This document shows positions 25,327-33,419 of a DNA stretch of 64,000 nt, one piece after another. The position numbers were made by a program, and so were the translations under genes. The stretch comes from Halobacteriales archaeon QS_1_69_70. Its GTDB lineage: Archaea; Halobacteriota; Halobacteria; Halobacteriales; Haloarculaceae. The notes under the pieces were generated by a model. That model saw only the letters and a program-made list of their open reading frames with translations. It made no database searches and was not told where the DNA came from. The DNA is taken from the NCBI GenBank assembly GCA_003021005.1, contig PXRI01000008.1, forward strand, positions 62,001 through 126,000. The letters are read 5' to 3'. Every line of letters starts with the position of its first letter. Position 1 is the stretch's first letter.

Positions 25327-25776
25327 ATGGACATGTCCACGCGCCGCCGTTTCCTCGCCGCCGCCGGCCTCGCGACCGCCACGGCCGGCTGCATGAACGC
25401 GCTCGGCAGCGACACCGGAGCCGCCGGGGCCGCCCCCGGCTCGTCCGGCGACCCCGACGGCGTCCTGATCGAGACGCTGTCGGTCCGGAACAACCACGAC
25501 CAGGGCCACCGGGTGCAGCTGGCCGTCGAGTCGGCCGAGGGCGTCGTCCACCTGAACACCTACCAGGTGGAGCATGCGGGCGGGACGGTCGTCGAGGGCG
25601 ACTGGACGAACACGGCGGGCGAGTACGTCGTCCACGCGCGGCTGGACGACGGCGAGATCCAGTCGACCGACGTCTCCGGGAGCGTCGACGGGTCCACGAG
25701 CTGCGTCCGGATGGTCCTCCGGATCGACCAGCAGGGCACGCTCCGCATCCTCTTCGGCACGAACTGCGAGCGTTAG
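25327..25776 (+). CDS. Predicted lipoprotein
   Basis: The 149-residue protein begins MDMSTRRRFLAAAGLATATAGCMN, with a twin-arginine-like N-terminus and a lipobox (TAGC), so it is probably exported by Tat and lipid-anchored outside the cell. The mature part, VLIETLSVRNNHDQGHRVQLAVESAEGVVHLNTYQVEH, looks like a beta-sandwich, with two cysteines near the end (SCVRM and NCER) that may pair. I do not recognise a specific family. ATG 25327 was chosen because it puts the arginines close to the start. Confidence 0.65.
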   Translation: MDMSTRRRFLAAAGLATATAGCMNALGSDTGAAGAAPGSSGDPDGVLIETLSVRNNHDQGHRVQLAVESAEGVVHLNTYQVEHAGGTVVEGDWTNTAGEYVVHARLDDGEIQSTDVSGSVDGSTSCVRMVLRIDQQGTLRILFGTNCER

Positions 25777-26081
25777 CCGTCGAAGACTCCTGCCAGTTCC
25801 GCCTCGATCGCCGCGACGTACGCCTCCAGCACCGCCTCGAACCGCTCCTCCTCGACGACCACGCCGGTGAGCCGGTCGTGGGGCTCTGCGGGCAGCTCCA
25901 GGTAGAAGCCCTCCCTGTCGTCGTAGCACGGCTCGGACTCGTCGAGGACCTGCTGATCGATGGCGTGGACCAGCGTCGAGTCGTACCGCTCGTTGATCCG
26001 GTCGAAGGCGTTCCTGTACGCCTGCTGGAGCTGCGGGAAGTACTCGCCGTACTTCCGCTCGTCGAAAGTTTCGGCGTCCAT
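25773..26081 (-). CDS. Conserved haloarchaeal hypothetical protein (DUF5783-like)
   Basis: The 102-residue protein begins MDAETFDERKYGEYFPQLQQAYRNAFDRINERYDSTLVHAIDQQVL and contains GFYLELPAEPHDRLTGVVVEEERFEAVLEAYVAAIEAEL. I recognise the general pattern of a small conserved haloarchaeal protein and recall the DUF5783 label with moderate certainty. Its role is unknown. ATG 26081 was chosen because the upstream extension is unlike coding sequence. It is convergent with the lipoprotein gene, overlapping it by 4 bases. Confidence 0.55.
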   Translation of the reverse strand: MDAETFDERKYGEYFPQLQQAYRNAFDRINERYDSTLVHAIDQQVLDESEPCYDDREGFYLELPAEPHDRLTGVVVEEERFEAVLEAYVAAIEAELAGVFDG

Positions 26082-26200
26082 ACGCCGCGCTTGGAGCCGG
26101 CGGGGCAAAAGGCAGTCGAACGACCGGCATCGGCACCGGCGCGATTGCAGACACGGCGTCGAACAGCAAGCCACTTGGCCGAGGCGTCGAACCAGCGGGT

Positions 26201-26619
26201 ATGTACCGAAGCGGCGCGTTCGTCGCCGACCAGGTCACGCCGACGACCGACGAACAGGTTCAGCCAAACGGGGTCGACCTGACCCTGGAGGCCGTCTTCG
26301 AGCAGCGGGAACCGGGCCGCATCGGCCGGGACGGCAAGGAGGTCGGTTCCCGCCTGCGCCGTCCCGCAGACCCCGCCCTCGGGGGCGACGCCGTCGAGGG
26401 GGGCGCCGACCGGGCGGGCACCCACTACCTGCCGCCGGGCGGTTACGTGGTTCGGTACGCCGAGGTCGTCTCGGTGCCCGACGACCACGTCGGCTTCGTC
26501 CACCCGCGGTCGTCGCTCATGCGGAACTCCTGTATGCTCAACACCGCCGTCTGGGACGCGGGCTACGAGGGGAAGGGCGAGGGGCCTACGACGGCAGCTA
26601 CCAGGGCGAGCACCTCTGA
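26201..26619 (+). pseudogene. dUTPase/dCTP-deaminase family gene with an internal deletion
   Basis: The frame begins MYRSGAFVADQVTPTTDEQVQPNGVDLTLEAVFEQREPGRI and includes YLPPGGYVVRYAEVVSVPDDHVGFVHPRSSLMRNSCMLNTAVWDAGYEGKGEG, which matches haloarchaeal dUTPases. These hydrolyse dUTP to dUMP to keep uracil out of DNA. After GKGEG the frame becomes meaningless, and the expected last residues, AYDGSYQGEHL, are found in another frame, ending with TGA at 26619. The segment normally between them (LLQVHHDI... and the ARIAQFVLADADHEG-like part, about 25 residues) is missing. The in-track ORF to 26746 is the frameshifted read-through. Confidence 0.75.
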
Positions 26620-26741
26620 CCTCCCCCATGCCCGGATATGGCCGGTCCGCGGGTGGCAAATGTTGACACGTTTGGACGCGTCTGTCAGAAGATATAACAC
26701 CCAGGTTCGGTCGTACCGCGGGCTCCGTTCACCCGACCCGA

Positions 26742-26767
26742 CTTAAACAACCACGCATACAGTGCGT
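26742..26767 (+). promoter_or_regulatory. TATA-like box and short inverted repeat before the HTH gene
   Basis: CTTAAAC (26742-26748) is followed by ACGCA-TACAG-TGCGT (26753-26767), a 5-bp-arm inverted repeat ending just before ATG 26769. Its position near the expected transcript start suggests an autoregulatory operator. Confidence 0.35.
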
Positions 26768-26828
26768 AATGTATTTCGTAGGGTGCCCCGATGCTAGGGT
26801 AACTTCGGTCTACATCCCACGCTCATCC

Positions 26829-28163
26829 ATGTCAAAAACTACCACACGGCGGCTGTTCGCGGTGGTCGTCGCGCTCCTCGTCGGGTGCTCGATCGCGGGG
26901 GGGCCGGCCATCGCCGCTGGGGCAGCAACCGGGACGGTCGGGGAGGACGTCGACGGGACCCTGGGCTCGGAGGACGAGCGGTCGGGCGGCCCGACGTCCG
27001 GGGGCGACTCGTCCGATGAGGGGGCCGCCGACGACACGAACGGCGACGAATCGGGCGACGACGGCTCGGGCGAGGACGACTCCAGCGACGGCTCCGACGC
27101 GGAGTCGACCGACGACTCCGGCACCGACGACTCGAGCACCGACGAGCGGTCGGACGAGGCCGCAGGGAGCGTGCCGCCGGCCGCCCAGGGGGGCGACCAC
27201 AACCCGAACGCGGCCCTCACCGTCGACGGCGTCGGGAACACCGACGGCAATGCCGTTAGCGGCGTGACGGTGACGGGGTTCACCCTGGTCGGGACCGTCG
27301 GCACCACCCTCAATCTGTCCCTCGAGCTGCCGGCCGACGGACTCAGGAGAACGGAGCGGACCGGTAGCGTGGCCGTCGAGGAGCGGGTAGGGGCCGGCCC
27401 GACCGGTGTCGCACGCGGTGACGGCGCCTCGGTCGACGCCGTGGTCCTGACCGTCGGCGCACTCGGCGACGGCGGCGGGCTCGACGGCGGGGACGGCGCC
27501 GGGCCGATTCCCGGCGGGCTCACCGGCGGCGCGACGCTCGGCCTGAGCGCCCTCGCGGCGGTCGCGTTCGTCCGCTCGCCGGTCCTCGGGGGCGGAACCG
27601 GGTCCGGCCTCCTCGGAACGCTGCTGGGCAAGGTGCGACCGTTCGTCCTCCCGCTGCGGTACAGCCGGTACGACGACTCGGACCCCCTCGAGCACGAGGC
27701 CCGCGAGGTGGTCTTCGAGGTCGTCCACGAGAGGCCGGGCTCGTACCTCTCGGAGGTCAGCGAGCGCGCCAGCCTCCCGTTGTCGACGACCCGCCACCAC
27801 ATGAAGGTCCTCGAGCGCGAGGAGGTGGTCTCCGGGGCGAAGCTCCGGGGCAAGCGCCGCTTTTACCCCGCCTACGCCGAGGGCATCGAACTGGCCGCGG
27901 CGCTGAACGACGAGTCGACGGCCAGTATCATCGACGCGCTGGCGCGGCTCGGCGCCGCCTCGGTGAGCGACCTGGCCGACGAGCTCGGCCGCGACCCGAG
28001 CACCATCAGCCACCACCTCCAGCGGCTGGAGGGGGACGACATCATCACCCGCGAGCGCCAGGGCCGCGCCGTGATGAACAAGCTCTCCAGCGACGCCCGG
28101 ACCGCGCTGCAGCCGGAGACGACGCCCCGGCCCGGCGAGGCCGCCGAGGCGCTGGCCGACTGA
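26829..28163 (+). CDS. Membrane-anchored winged-helix transcription regulator
   Basis: The protein begins with a signal-like segment (MSKTTTRRLFAVVVALLVGCSIAGGPAIAAGA). A highly acidic, Ser/Asp/Gly-rich stretch of about 90 residues follows, then an ectodomain and a hydrophobic segment (GGATLGLSALAAVAFV). Two winged-helix domains complete it: VVFEVVHERPGSYLSEVSERASLPLSTTRHHMKVLEREEVV and IIDALARLGAASVSDLADELGRDPSTISHHLQRLEGDDIITRERQGR. The topology suggests an outside region linked across the membrane to DNA-binding domains inside. Either ATG 26769 or 26829 could be the start. I prefer 26829 for the signal sequence, although the promoter spacing suits 26769. Confidence 0.7.
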   Translation: MSKTTTRRLFAVVVALLVGCSIAGGPAIAAGAATGTVGEDVDGTLGSEDERSGGPTSGGDSSDEGAADDTNGDESGDDGSGEDDSSDGSDAESTDDSGTDDSSTDERSDEAAGSVPPAAQGGDHNPNAALTVDGVGNTDGNAVSGVTVTGFTLVGTVGTTLNLSLELPADGLRRTERTGSVAVEERVGAGPTGVARGDGASVDAVVLTVGALGDGGGLDGGDGAGPIPGGLTGGATLGLSALAAVAFVRSPVLGGGTGSGLLGTLLGKVRPFVLPLRYSRYDDSDPLEHEAREVVFEVVHERPGSYLSEVSERASLPLSTTRHHMKVLEREEVVSGAKLRGKRRFYPAYAEGIELAAALNDESTASIIDALARLGAASVSDLADELGRDPSTISHHLQRLEGDDIITRERQGRAVMNKLSSDARTALQPETTPRPGEAAEALAD

Positions 28164-28445
28164 GGACCGCGCCACATCCCTCGAACGGGCTACGGATAGG
28201 TGGTACGGTCCCGCTCCGACCGCGCGCCTGGGAGTCCCACGGATCTGGCCCCCAGCACATGCTCAATGCGGTATTCTGACCCGGACGGCCACGCGGACGA
28301 TCCGAAATCCTCGTGCGGTCAAACCTCGCGAATCCGAGCAATAGGACCGGGCGTCGGTCGAGGTGACTCGGCTCGCGACTCCGTTCGGCGCCCGGGACCG
28401 ACTGTGAAGAAGCGCTAATACGGCCGCGCCGCGAGACGTCAACCC

Positions 28446-29376
28446 ATGCGGCCACGACGGTTCGTACTCACCGTCATCGTGGTTCTCCTCCTGGCCTCGC
28501 CGGCGCTGGCGCACGTGCCACGGTTCCCCGAAGACAACGACTCCCCCGGAGAGGCGGTCGTGGTGCCGGACCCGGTGAAGTCCTGGTCGTTCTACGACTC
28601 ACTCAAGGACGGCCAGGTCAAGTACTACCGGGCGACGCTCGGGGCCGGCGACGGCACTCGAGGCGTCGGGATCGGTCCCCGACGGCGTCGTCCTCCCGGA
28701 CGGAATGGACGCCGTCGTCGTCGAAGGTGACCGGCCCGGGTCCGCGCGCTACGAGCCGTTCGGACCGTCCGCGAACTACCACACAGCCGGGTTCGAGCAC
28801 ACGGTCGACCGGGAGCGGACCTACCTGATCGCCGTCTACGAACCGGCCGACCGGACGGGACCGGCCGGTGTCTCGATCGGCTCCGCGGAGTCGTTCACGC
28901 CCACGGAATACCTGACGGTCCCGTTCGACCTGCTCGAACTCCATCTGTGGGAGGGCCAATCGCCACTCGTGGTGGTCGGGCCGCTGCTCCTGACAGTCGT
29001 CGCCGGACTCGGTGCCGTTCGACGGCGATGGCAGGAATCCTGGGAGCACAAGCAGCTCCGGGCCACGCTTTCCGGTGCCGGACTGCTACTGCTGGGATCC
29101 GGCGTGAACACGGCCGTCCAGACGTCGGTCGCGCTCGGACGAACCGGACCCACAGCAGGGGTCCTCGTTACGACGGTCTTCATCGTGGTGCCGCTCGTCG
29201 GTGGCAGCTGGGTCCTCGCGCGGGCACTGGGGCCGACGTGTCCACTCACCCCCCGGAGACGGCTCGGGCTGGCTCTCACCGGCGTCGCGACGCTACTGAC
29301 GTGGGGCGGGTTCATCGTGGGTCCGCTCGTCCTGATCGGCGTGGCGGGCGTGCCGTCGCGGGCCAGTTCACGGTAG
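28446..29376 (+). pseudogene. Exported membrane protein gene with an apparent frameshift/deletion
   Basis: The first frame begins MRPRRFVLTVIVVLLLASPALAHVPRFPEDNDSPGEAVVVPDPVKSWSFYDSLKDGQVKYYRATLGAGD, a signal peptide plus extracellular part. It then goes out of frame near 28655. The natural continuation, ALEASGSVPDGVVLPDGMDAVVVEGDRPGSARYEPFG...VDRERTYLIAVYEP, lies in another frame and ends with four transmembrane segments (LVVVGPLLLTVVAGL; LLLLGSGVNTAVQ; VTTVFIVVPLVGGSWVLAR; LTWGGFIVGPLVLIGVAG). I infer one gene split by a small insertion or deletion. Its function is unknown. Two separate genes are possible but less likely, because the second frame has no promoter or good start. Confidence 0.55.
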
Positions 29377-29771
29377 CCGCACCAACGCGGAGCGAGAGTG
29401 GCTGCCGACGATGTCGACGGATCGGACCGGCAGCCCGTTCCAGCACTGGAGAGGAGGGCGGCCTCGTCAATGCCGGAGACGAACTCCTCTCTCCCTCCAG
29501 TGGGAGGCGTCGCCGGGAGGTTCGACGCAGCGGAACCCAGACGCGTCGAGGACAGCCCCGACGGGTACATCCACTAAATCCGAGGCTACACGGATTCGGG
29601 ACCGACCACCCAACTGTCGTGACCCCGGGCCGAGATAACGGTCCCGCCCCCGCCGAGTCTGTCGTTCGCCCTGATCGTGGGCTATCGATATCTATCGGCA
29701 GCCGCCAACGTAGTTCCGGCGGGGGCTATATAGCCTACGCTTATGCGGCTTCGGCCGTACCATTCGTAGTC
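29377..29771. other. Intergenic region before the CHAD gene
   Basis: I see no credible gene in these 395 bases; the ORF-track entries are shadows. A TATA-like sequence, ggctatatagcc (about 29725-29736), is itself a palindrome and lies about 37 bases before ATG 29772, so it is a likely promoter. Confidence 0.4.
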
Positions 29772-30604
29772 ATGGAGTACACCCTCCAGCCGGCGGAGAC
29801 AGTCTCCGACGGCATCAAACGCATCGTCGACGGGACGGTCGCCGCGGCCATCGAGCACATCGACGGGGACATGGAGCGGCACGAGACGGTCCATGAGGTC
29901 CGCAAACGGTGTAAGGAGGTCCGGGCGGCCGTCCGGCTCGTCCGCCCGGTGCTGCCCACCTATAGCGAGGAGAACGCCCACTACCGGGACGCCGCCGGCA
30001 GGCTCTCCGATGTCCGGGACGCCCACGCGGCGATCGAGACGTTCGACGAGCAGCTGCAGCCGGCGTTGGCCGACGACGACCGCCTCGACAACGGGGCCCT
30101 CGCCGACATCAGGGTGACGCTCGTCGACCGACGGGACCGGATGGCCGCCGACCACGACCTCCCGGACCGCCTGGCGACGGTCCGGGCCGAACTCGTCGAG
30201 GGCCGCAGGCGCGTCGAGGACCTCCCGGTCGCGACCGAGGGGTACGACGCCGTCGGCGGCGGCCTCCGGAAGTCCTACAAGCGGGCCCGAAACCGGATGG
30301 CCGACGCCTACGAGGAGCCCGATGGCCCGGCCCGATGGGGGCCCGGCGGTCGGAACTCAAAACCCTCTCCGACGTCATCGGGGACGAGAACGACCTCGCG
30401 GAGTTCCAGATTGCGATGGACGAGGCGGCGTTGTTCGACGACGCGACGCGGGACCGGCTCCGCGGGATCATCACGGGGCGGCGCGCGGAGCTACACCGGC
30501 GCGGCCGGCCGATCGGCGAGCGACTGTTCGCGGAACACCCGGACCGGCTCGTCGACCGGATTGGGGCGTACTGGCGCGCGACCCACGAATATGAACCCGC
30601 CTGA
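29772..30604 (+). pseudogene. CHAD-domain protein gene with an internal deletion/frameshift
   Basis: CHAD domains are helical bundles that bind inorganic polyphosphate. The first frame begins MEYTLQPAETVSDGIKRIVDGTVAAAIEHIDGDMERHETVHEVRKRCKEVRAAVRLVRP, including a CHAD basic helix. It runs to SYKRARNRMADAYEEPDGP near 30330. The remainder, GARRSELKTLSDVIGDENDLAEFQIAMDE...ADRIGAYW-like sequence ending YEPA, continues in another frame to 30604. The second conserved segment (an HEWRKRVKYH-like helix) that CHAD proteins normally carry between them is absent. I infer a deletion of about 25 codons with a frame change. Confidence 0.75.
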
Positions 30605-30767
30605 CGCGAGGGCCTCATCGGCACCGGCGGCACCGCACCGACATCTGCAGTGGGTCTCAGAGTGACGAGGGTCCAGCACGCTACCTATAGAGCGCTCACG
30701 AGCGGTATCGATGTCTCCATAGGCCACATACCCACCGCTATGCCTGCGGCCTGGATACACACGGGCT

Positions 30768-31271
30768 ATGGTTGCGACCGAACCGATCCGGATCGACTTC
30801 ATCTGTGTCGAGAACGCCGGGCGGAGCCAGATGGCGGCCGCCTTCGCCGAACGCGAGAGCGATGAGCGCGGCCTGACCGACGTCGTCGAGATCCACAGCG
30901 CCGGCACGGATCCGGCCGAGGAGGTCCACCCGCCGGTCGTCGAGGCGATGGCGGAAGTCGACGTCGACGTCGCCGACCGGAGCCCGTCGTATGTGGTCCT
31001 CGAGGACCTCAGGGACAGCCACTATCTGGTCACGATGGGCTGTACCATCGACGAATTCAGCCCCTCGTCGTTCGGCGTCGAGGCCCGCGCCTGGGACCTG
31101 CAGAACCCCGCCGGCCAGGACCTCGAGACGGTGCGCCGCGTCCGCGACGAGGTGGAGACGAAGGTCCGGGCGCTGTTCGACGAGATCGAGCGGACGGCCG
31201 CCGACCGCGGCGACGAGGCGGGTCGGACGGGCCGCGTCACCGACGCGATCAAGCGGGCGTTATCCTTCTGA
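30768..31271 (+). CDS. Low-molecular-weight protein-tyrosine-phosphatase-like arsenate reductase
   Basis: The 167-residue protein has the family catalytic loop FICVENAGRSQMA (CX5R) near residue 13 and the acidic residue in RAWDLQNPAGQDLE. Members either reduce arsenate to arsenite or remove phosphate from tyrosine. Context favours arsenate reductase, since arsR and arsM lie downstream in the same direction. The C-terminal tail, DEIERTAADRGDEAGRTGRVTDAIKRALSF, is a little longer than usual. The gene is separated from arsR by about 225 bases, with its own start ATG 30768. Confidence 0.75.
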   Translation: MVATEPIRIDFICVENAGRSQMAAAFAERESDERGLTDVVEIHSAGTDPAEEVHPPVVEAMAEVDVDVADRSPSYVVLEDLRDSHYLVTMGCTIDEFSPSSFGVEARAWDLQNPAGQDLETVRRVRDEVETKVRALFDEIERTAADRGDEAGRTGRVTDAIKRALSF

Positions 31272-31457
31272 GTCGCGCGGGCGCACGCGTCCGGCCCCCG
31301 AGCGAGCGGGTTCCACGTCGGTGGATCGACCCCGTTGCGCGCCCGACGACTGCCGGGCGGCAGGGGTACCACCGCTCGATCCGTTCCGCTCGCGGCAGCC
31401 CCGACCGCGGCGTCCTCGCGGGGGTGACCAAGGGCTCGATCCGAATGGGGAGCCGAA

Positions 31458-31467
31458 CGTTTATACC
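31458..31467 (+). promoter_or_regulatory. TATA-like box for arsR-arsM
   Basis: TTTATA (31460-31465) lies 32-37 bases before ATG 31497. It is followed by an AT-rich stretch, attatattagcgtatact, that could be the ArsR operator. Confidence 0.45.
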
Positions 31468-31496
31468 ATCGAACGATTATATTAGCGTATACTAAG

Positions 31497-31859
31497 ATGA
31501 CTGACCGGGAGACGGCCGAACGGCGGGGGCCCCGTCGTGACGACTGCTGTACGGTCGGCCACGGCCTGACCGAGGCGAGGGTGGCCGCAGACGTGGAACT
31601 GCTCTCGGCGCTCGGCAACGACACGCGGTACGAGACGCTCCGGCTCGTCGCCGCCGCCGACGGGGACATCTGCGTCTGCGAGCTCGAACCCGCACTCGGG
31701 GTGAGCCAGGGCGCCGTCAGCCAGGCGCTGTCCCGGCTCTTCAGCGCGGGGCTGGTCGACCGGCGGAAGGAGGGCCGGTGGCGGTACTACGCCGCGACAC
31801 CGCGCGCCGAGCGGCTGCTCGCGGTCCTGGACGAGACGCGGGACTCGACCGATGACTGA
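31497..31859 (+). CDS. arsR: ArsR-family metal(loid)-responsive repressor
   Basis: ArsR proteins bind promoter DNA and release it when arsenite binds their cysteines. The 120-residue protein has a winged helix, ELLSALGNDTRYETLRLVAAADGDICVCELEPALGVSQGAVSQALSRLFSAGLVDRRKEGRWRYY. It also has a vicinal cysteine pair near the N-terminus (RRDDCCTVGH) and ICVCEL at the helix where ArsR-type sensors often bind metal. The ATG at 31497 lies 32-37 bases after a TATA-like box. It overlaps the arsM start by 8 bases, so the genes are coupled. Confidence 0.85.
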   Translation: MTDRETAERRGPRRDDCCTVGHGLTEARVAADVELLSALGNDTRYETLRLVAAADGDICVCELEPALGVSQGAVSQALSRLFSAGLVDRRKEGRWRYYAATPRAERLLAVLDETRDSTDD

Positions 31860-32634
31860 CGGCGACCCGCCGCTGGAGCCGTCGGTCCAACGGGCCGCCG
31901 TCCGGCAGCGGTACGCCGGCCTCGCGACGACGGAGTCCTGCTGTGGCGACGACAGCCGGGACGGATCGACGACGGAGGAGGTACTCGGTTACGCCGAGGC
32001 GGACGTCGAGGCCGCCGCGGCCGACCTGAGCCTCGGCTGCGGCAACCCGACCGGGCTCGCCAGCCTCGAGCCCGGCGACACCGTCCTCGACCTCGGCTCC
32101 GGCGCCGGGTTCGACTGCTCGATCGCCGCCCGCGAGGTCGGGCCGAACGGTCACGTCATCGGCGTCGACATGACGCCGGAGATGGTCGAGACGGCCCGCG
32201 CGAACGTCGCCGGCGAGGACCCGACCGTCGAGTTCCGGCTCGGCGAGATCGAGCACCTCCCCGTCGCCGACGCCGCCGTGGACGTCGTCATCTCGAACTG
32301 CGTCATCAACCTCTCGCCTGACAAACCGCAGGTGTTCGCGGAGGCCCACCGCGCGCTCCGGCCGGGCGGCCACCTCGCCGTCGCCGACGTCGTCCGGACC
32401 GCCGCGCTCCCCACAGAGGTGGCGGCCGACCCCGACTCCGTCGCCGCCTGCGTCGCCGGCGCCGCCCCGGCGGCCGACGTCGAGGCGATGCTGCGCGACG
32501 CCGGCTACGTCGACGTCGCCGTCGAACCGGAGGACGACAGCCGGGAGTTCATCCGGGAGTGGGACCCCGACCGGGACCTGAGCGACTACATCCTGTCCGC
32601 GACGATGACGGGGCGGACCCCGGCCGCGGAGTGA
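31852..32634 (+). CDS. arsM: Arsenite methyltransferase
   Basis: ArsM adds methyl groups from S-adenosylmethionine to arsenite. The 260-residue protein has the AdoMet motif [22 protein letters not shown] near residue 75 and [13 protein letters not shown]. The arsenic-binding cysteine set appears as [29 protein letters not shown] and AACVAG. The order of motifs matches ArsM of archaea and bacteria. It is translated with arsR. Together with the upstream arsC-like gene it forms an arsenate-reduction and arsenite-methylation set; no efflux pump is seen here. Confidence 0.88.
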   Translation: MTDGDPPLEPSVQRAAVRQRYAGLATTESCCGDDSRDGSTTEEVLGYAEADVEAAAADLSLGCGNPTGLASLEPGDTVLDLGSGAGFDCSIAAREVGPNGHVIGVDMTPEMVETARANVAGEDPTVEFRLGEIEHLPVADAAVDVVISNCVINLSPDKPQVFAEAHRALRPGGHLAVADVVRTAALPTEVAADPDSVAACVAGAAPAADVEAMLRDAGYVDVAVEPEDDSREFIREWDPDRDLSDYILSATMTGRTPAAE

Positions 32635-32983
32635 TCGATCCGAAGCGGGGTCCGCCACACCCGGCGCGGCATCTGCGCCGGCCGCAGCCACCGGTGAGAC
32701 GCCGGCAGCGACGCCCGGGTCGAGGCCGGCAATGCTGCTGCCAGGACCGGTCACTCGGTCCACGCGCGAGCGGTGAGCCGGCCGATCCGGACCGCCGCCG
32801 GTCGCCGTCAGCCGCTGCAACGGTCCGAACCTCCTTGTGGGAGCGGAAACCAGTTCCCCGCGTGACCCAGTCATTCGGTCCCTGCGGCCGCCGCGCAGTG
32901 CGGCCACGCCTCGAGCAGCCGCCGCGTCGCCGGCCGCGATCGGCCCTCCCCCCGCATCTCGAGAGCCCGAGGAGGTGTCACCT
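32635..32983. other. Intergenic region after arsM
   Basis: No credible gene is visible; the 32559 and 32837 ORF-track entries are read-through of shadow frames. A Shine-Dalgarno-like gaggaggtg lies at the end, just before GTG 32984. Confidence 0.35.
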
Positions 32984-33372
32984 GTGACCGTCGACCCCGA
33001 GTGGGTCAACCCCTCGTCAGACCCCGAAGCCGTCCGCCGACTCGTCGACGAGCTTGACTGCTCGCACGTCCTTGCGTCGGTGTTCGTCACCCGCGAGGTC
33101 ACCGGCCCGGCGGCGGCCGACCGGTGGCTGTGGCCCTCGACGCAGGCCATCCACGACCCCGGCGGTCTCGGAGACCTCGATCTCGCCGTCGACCGCCTCG
33201 CCAGCGCCGTCACCGGTGTGAGTCGGTGCTCGTGTACGCCGACTGCGAAATCGACGGCGTCACCGGCTGTGCCGCCCTCCGCCCGCAGCTGGCCGACCTC
33301 GGCGTTACAGGCGATAGCCACATCCCGGGGAAGTACAGTCGAACCGGACCCCCAACGAGGCGCCACGAACAG
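32984..33372 (+). pseudogene. Truncated, frameshifted RecJ-type DHH exonuclease fragment
   Basis: From GTG 32984, preceded by gaggaggtg, the frame reads VTVDPEWVNPSSDPEAVRRLVDELDCSHVLASVFVTREVTGPAAADRWLWPSTQAIHDPGGLGDLDLAVDRLASAVTG. This matches the N-terminal RecJ segment. Near 33220 the sequence changes frame and continues VLVYADCEIDGVTGCAALRPQLADLGVTGDSHIPGKYSR, which matches RecJ motif I (YGDYDVDG). The missing base may be one A in a GAT-GAG-like junction. The gene then stops, without the DHH and DHHA1 parts. It lies upstream of an Mre11-like gene in the same direction. Confidence 0.6.
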
Positions 33373-33419
33373 CCTGATCAGACCGCACTGGCACTGACCC
33401 CATACACCACCAGTGTACG

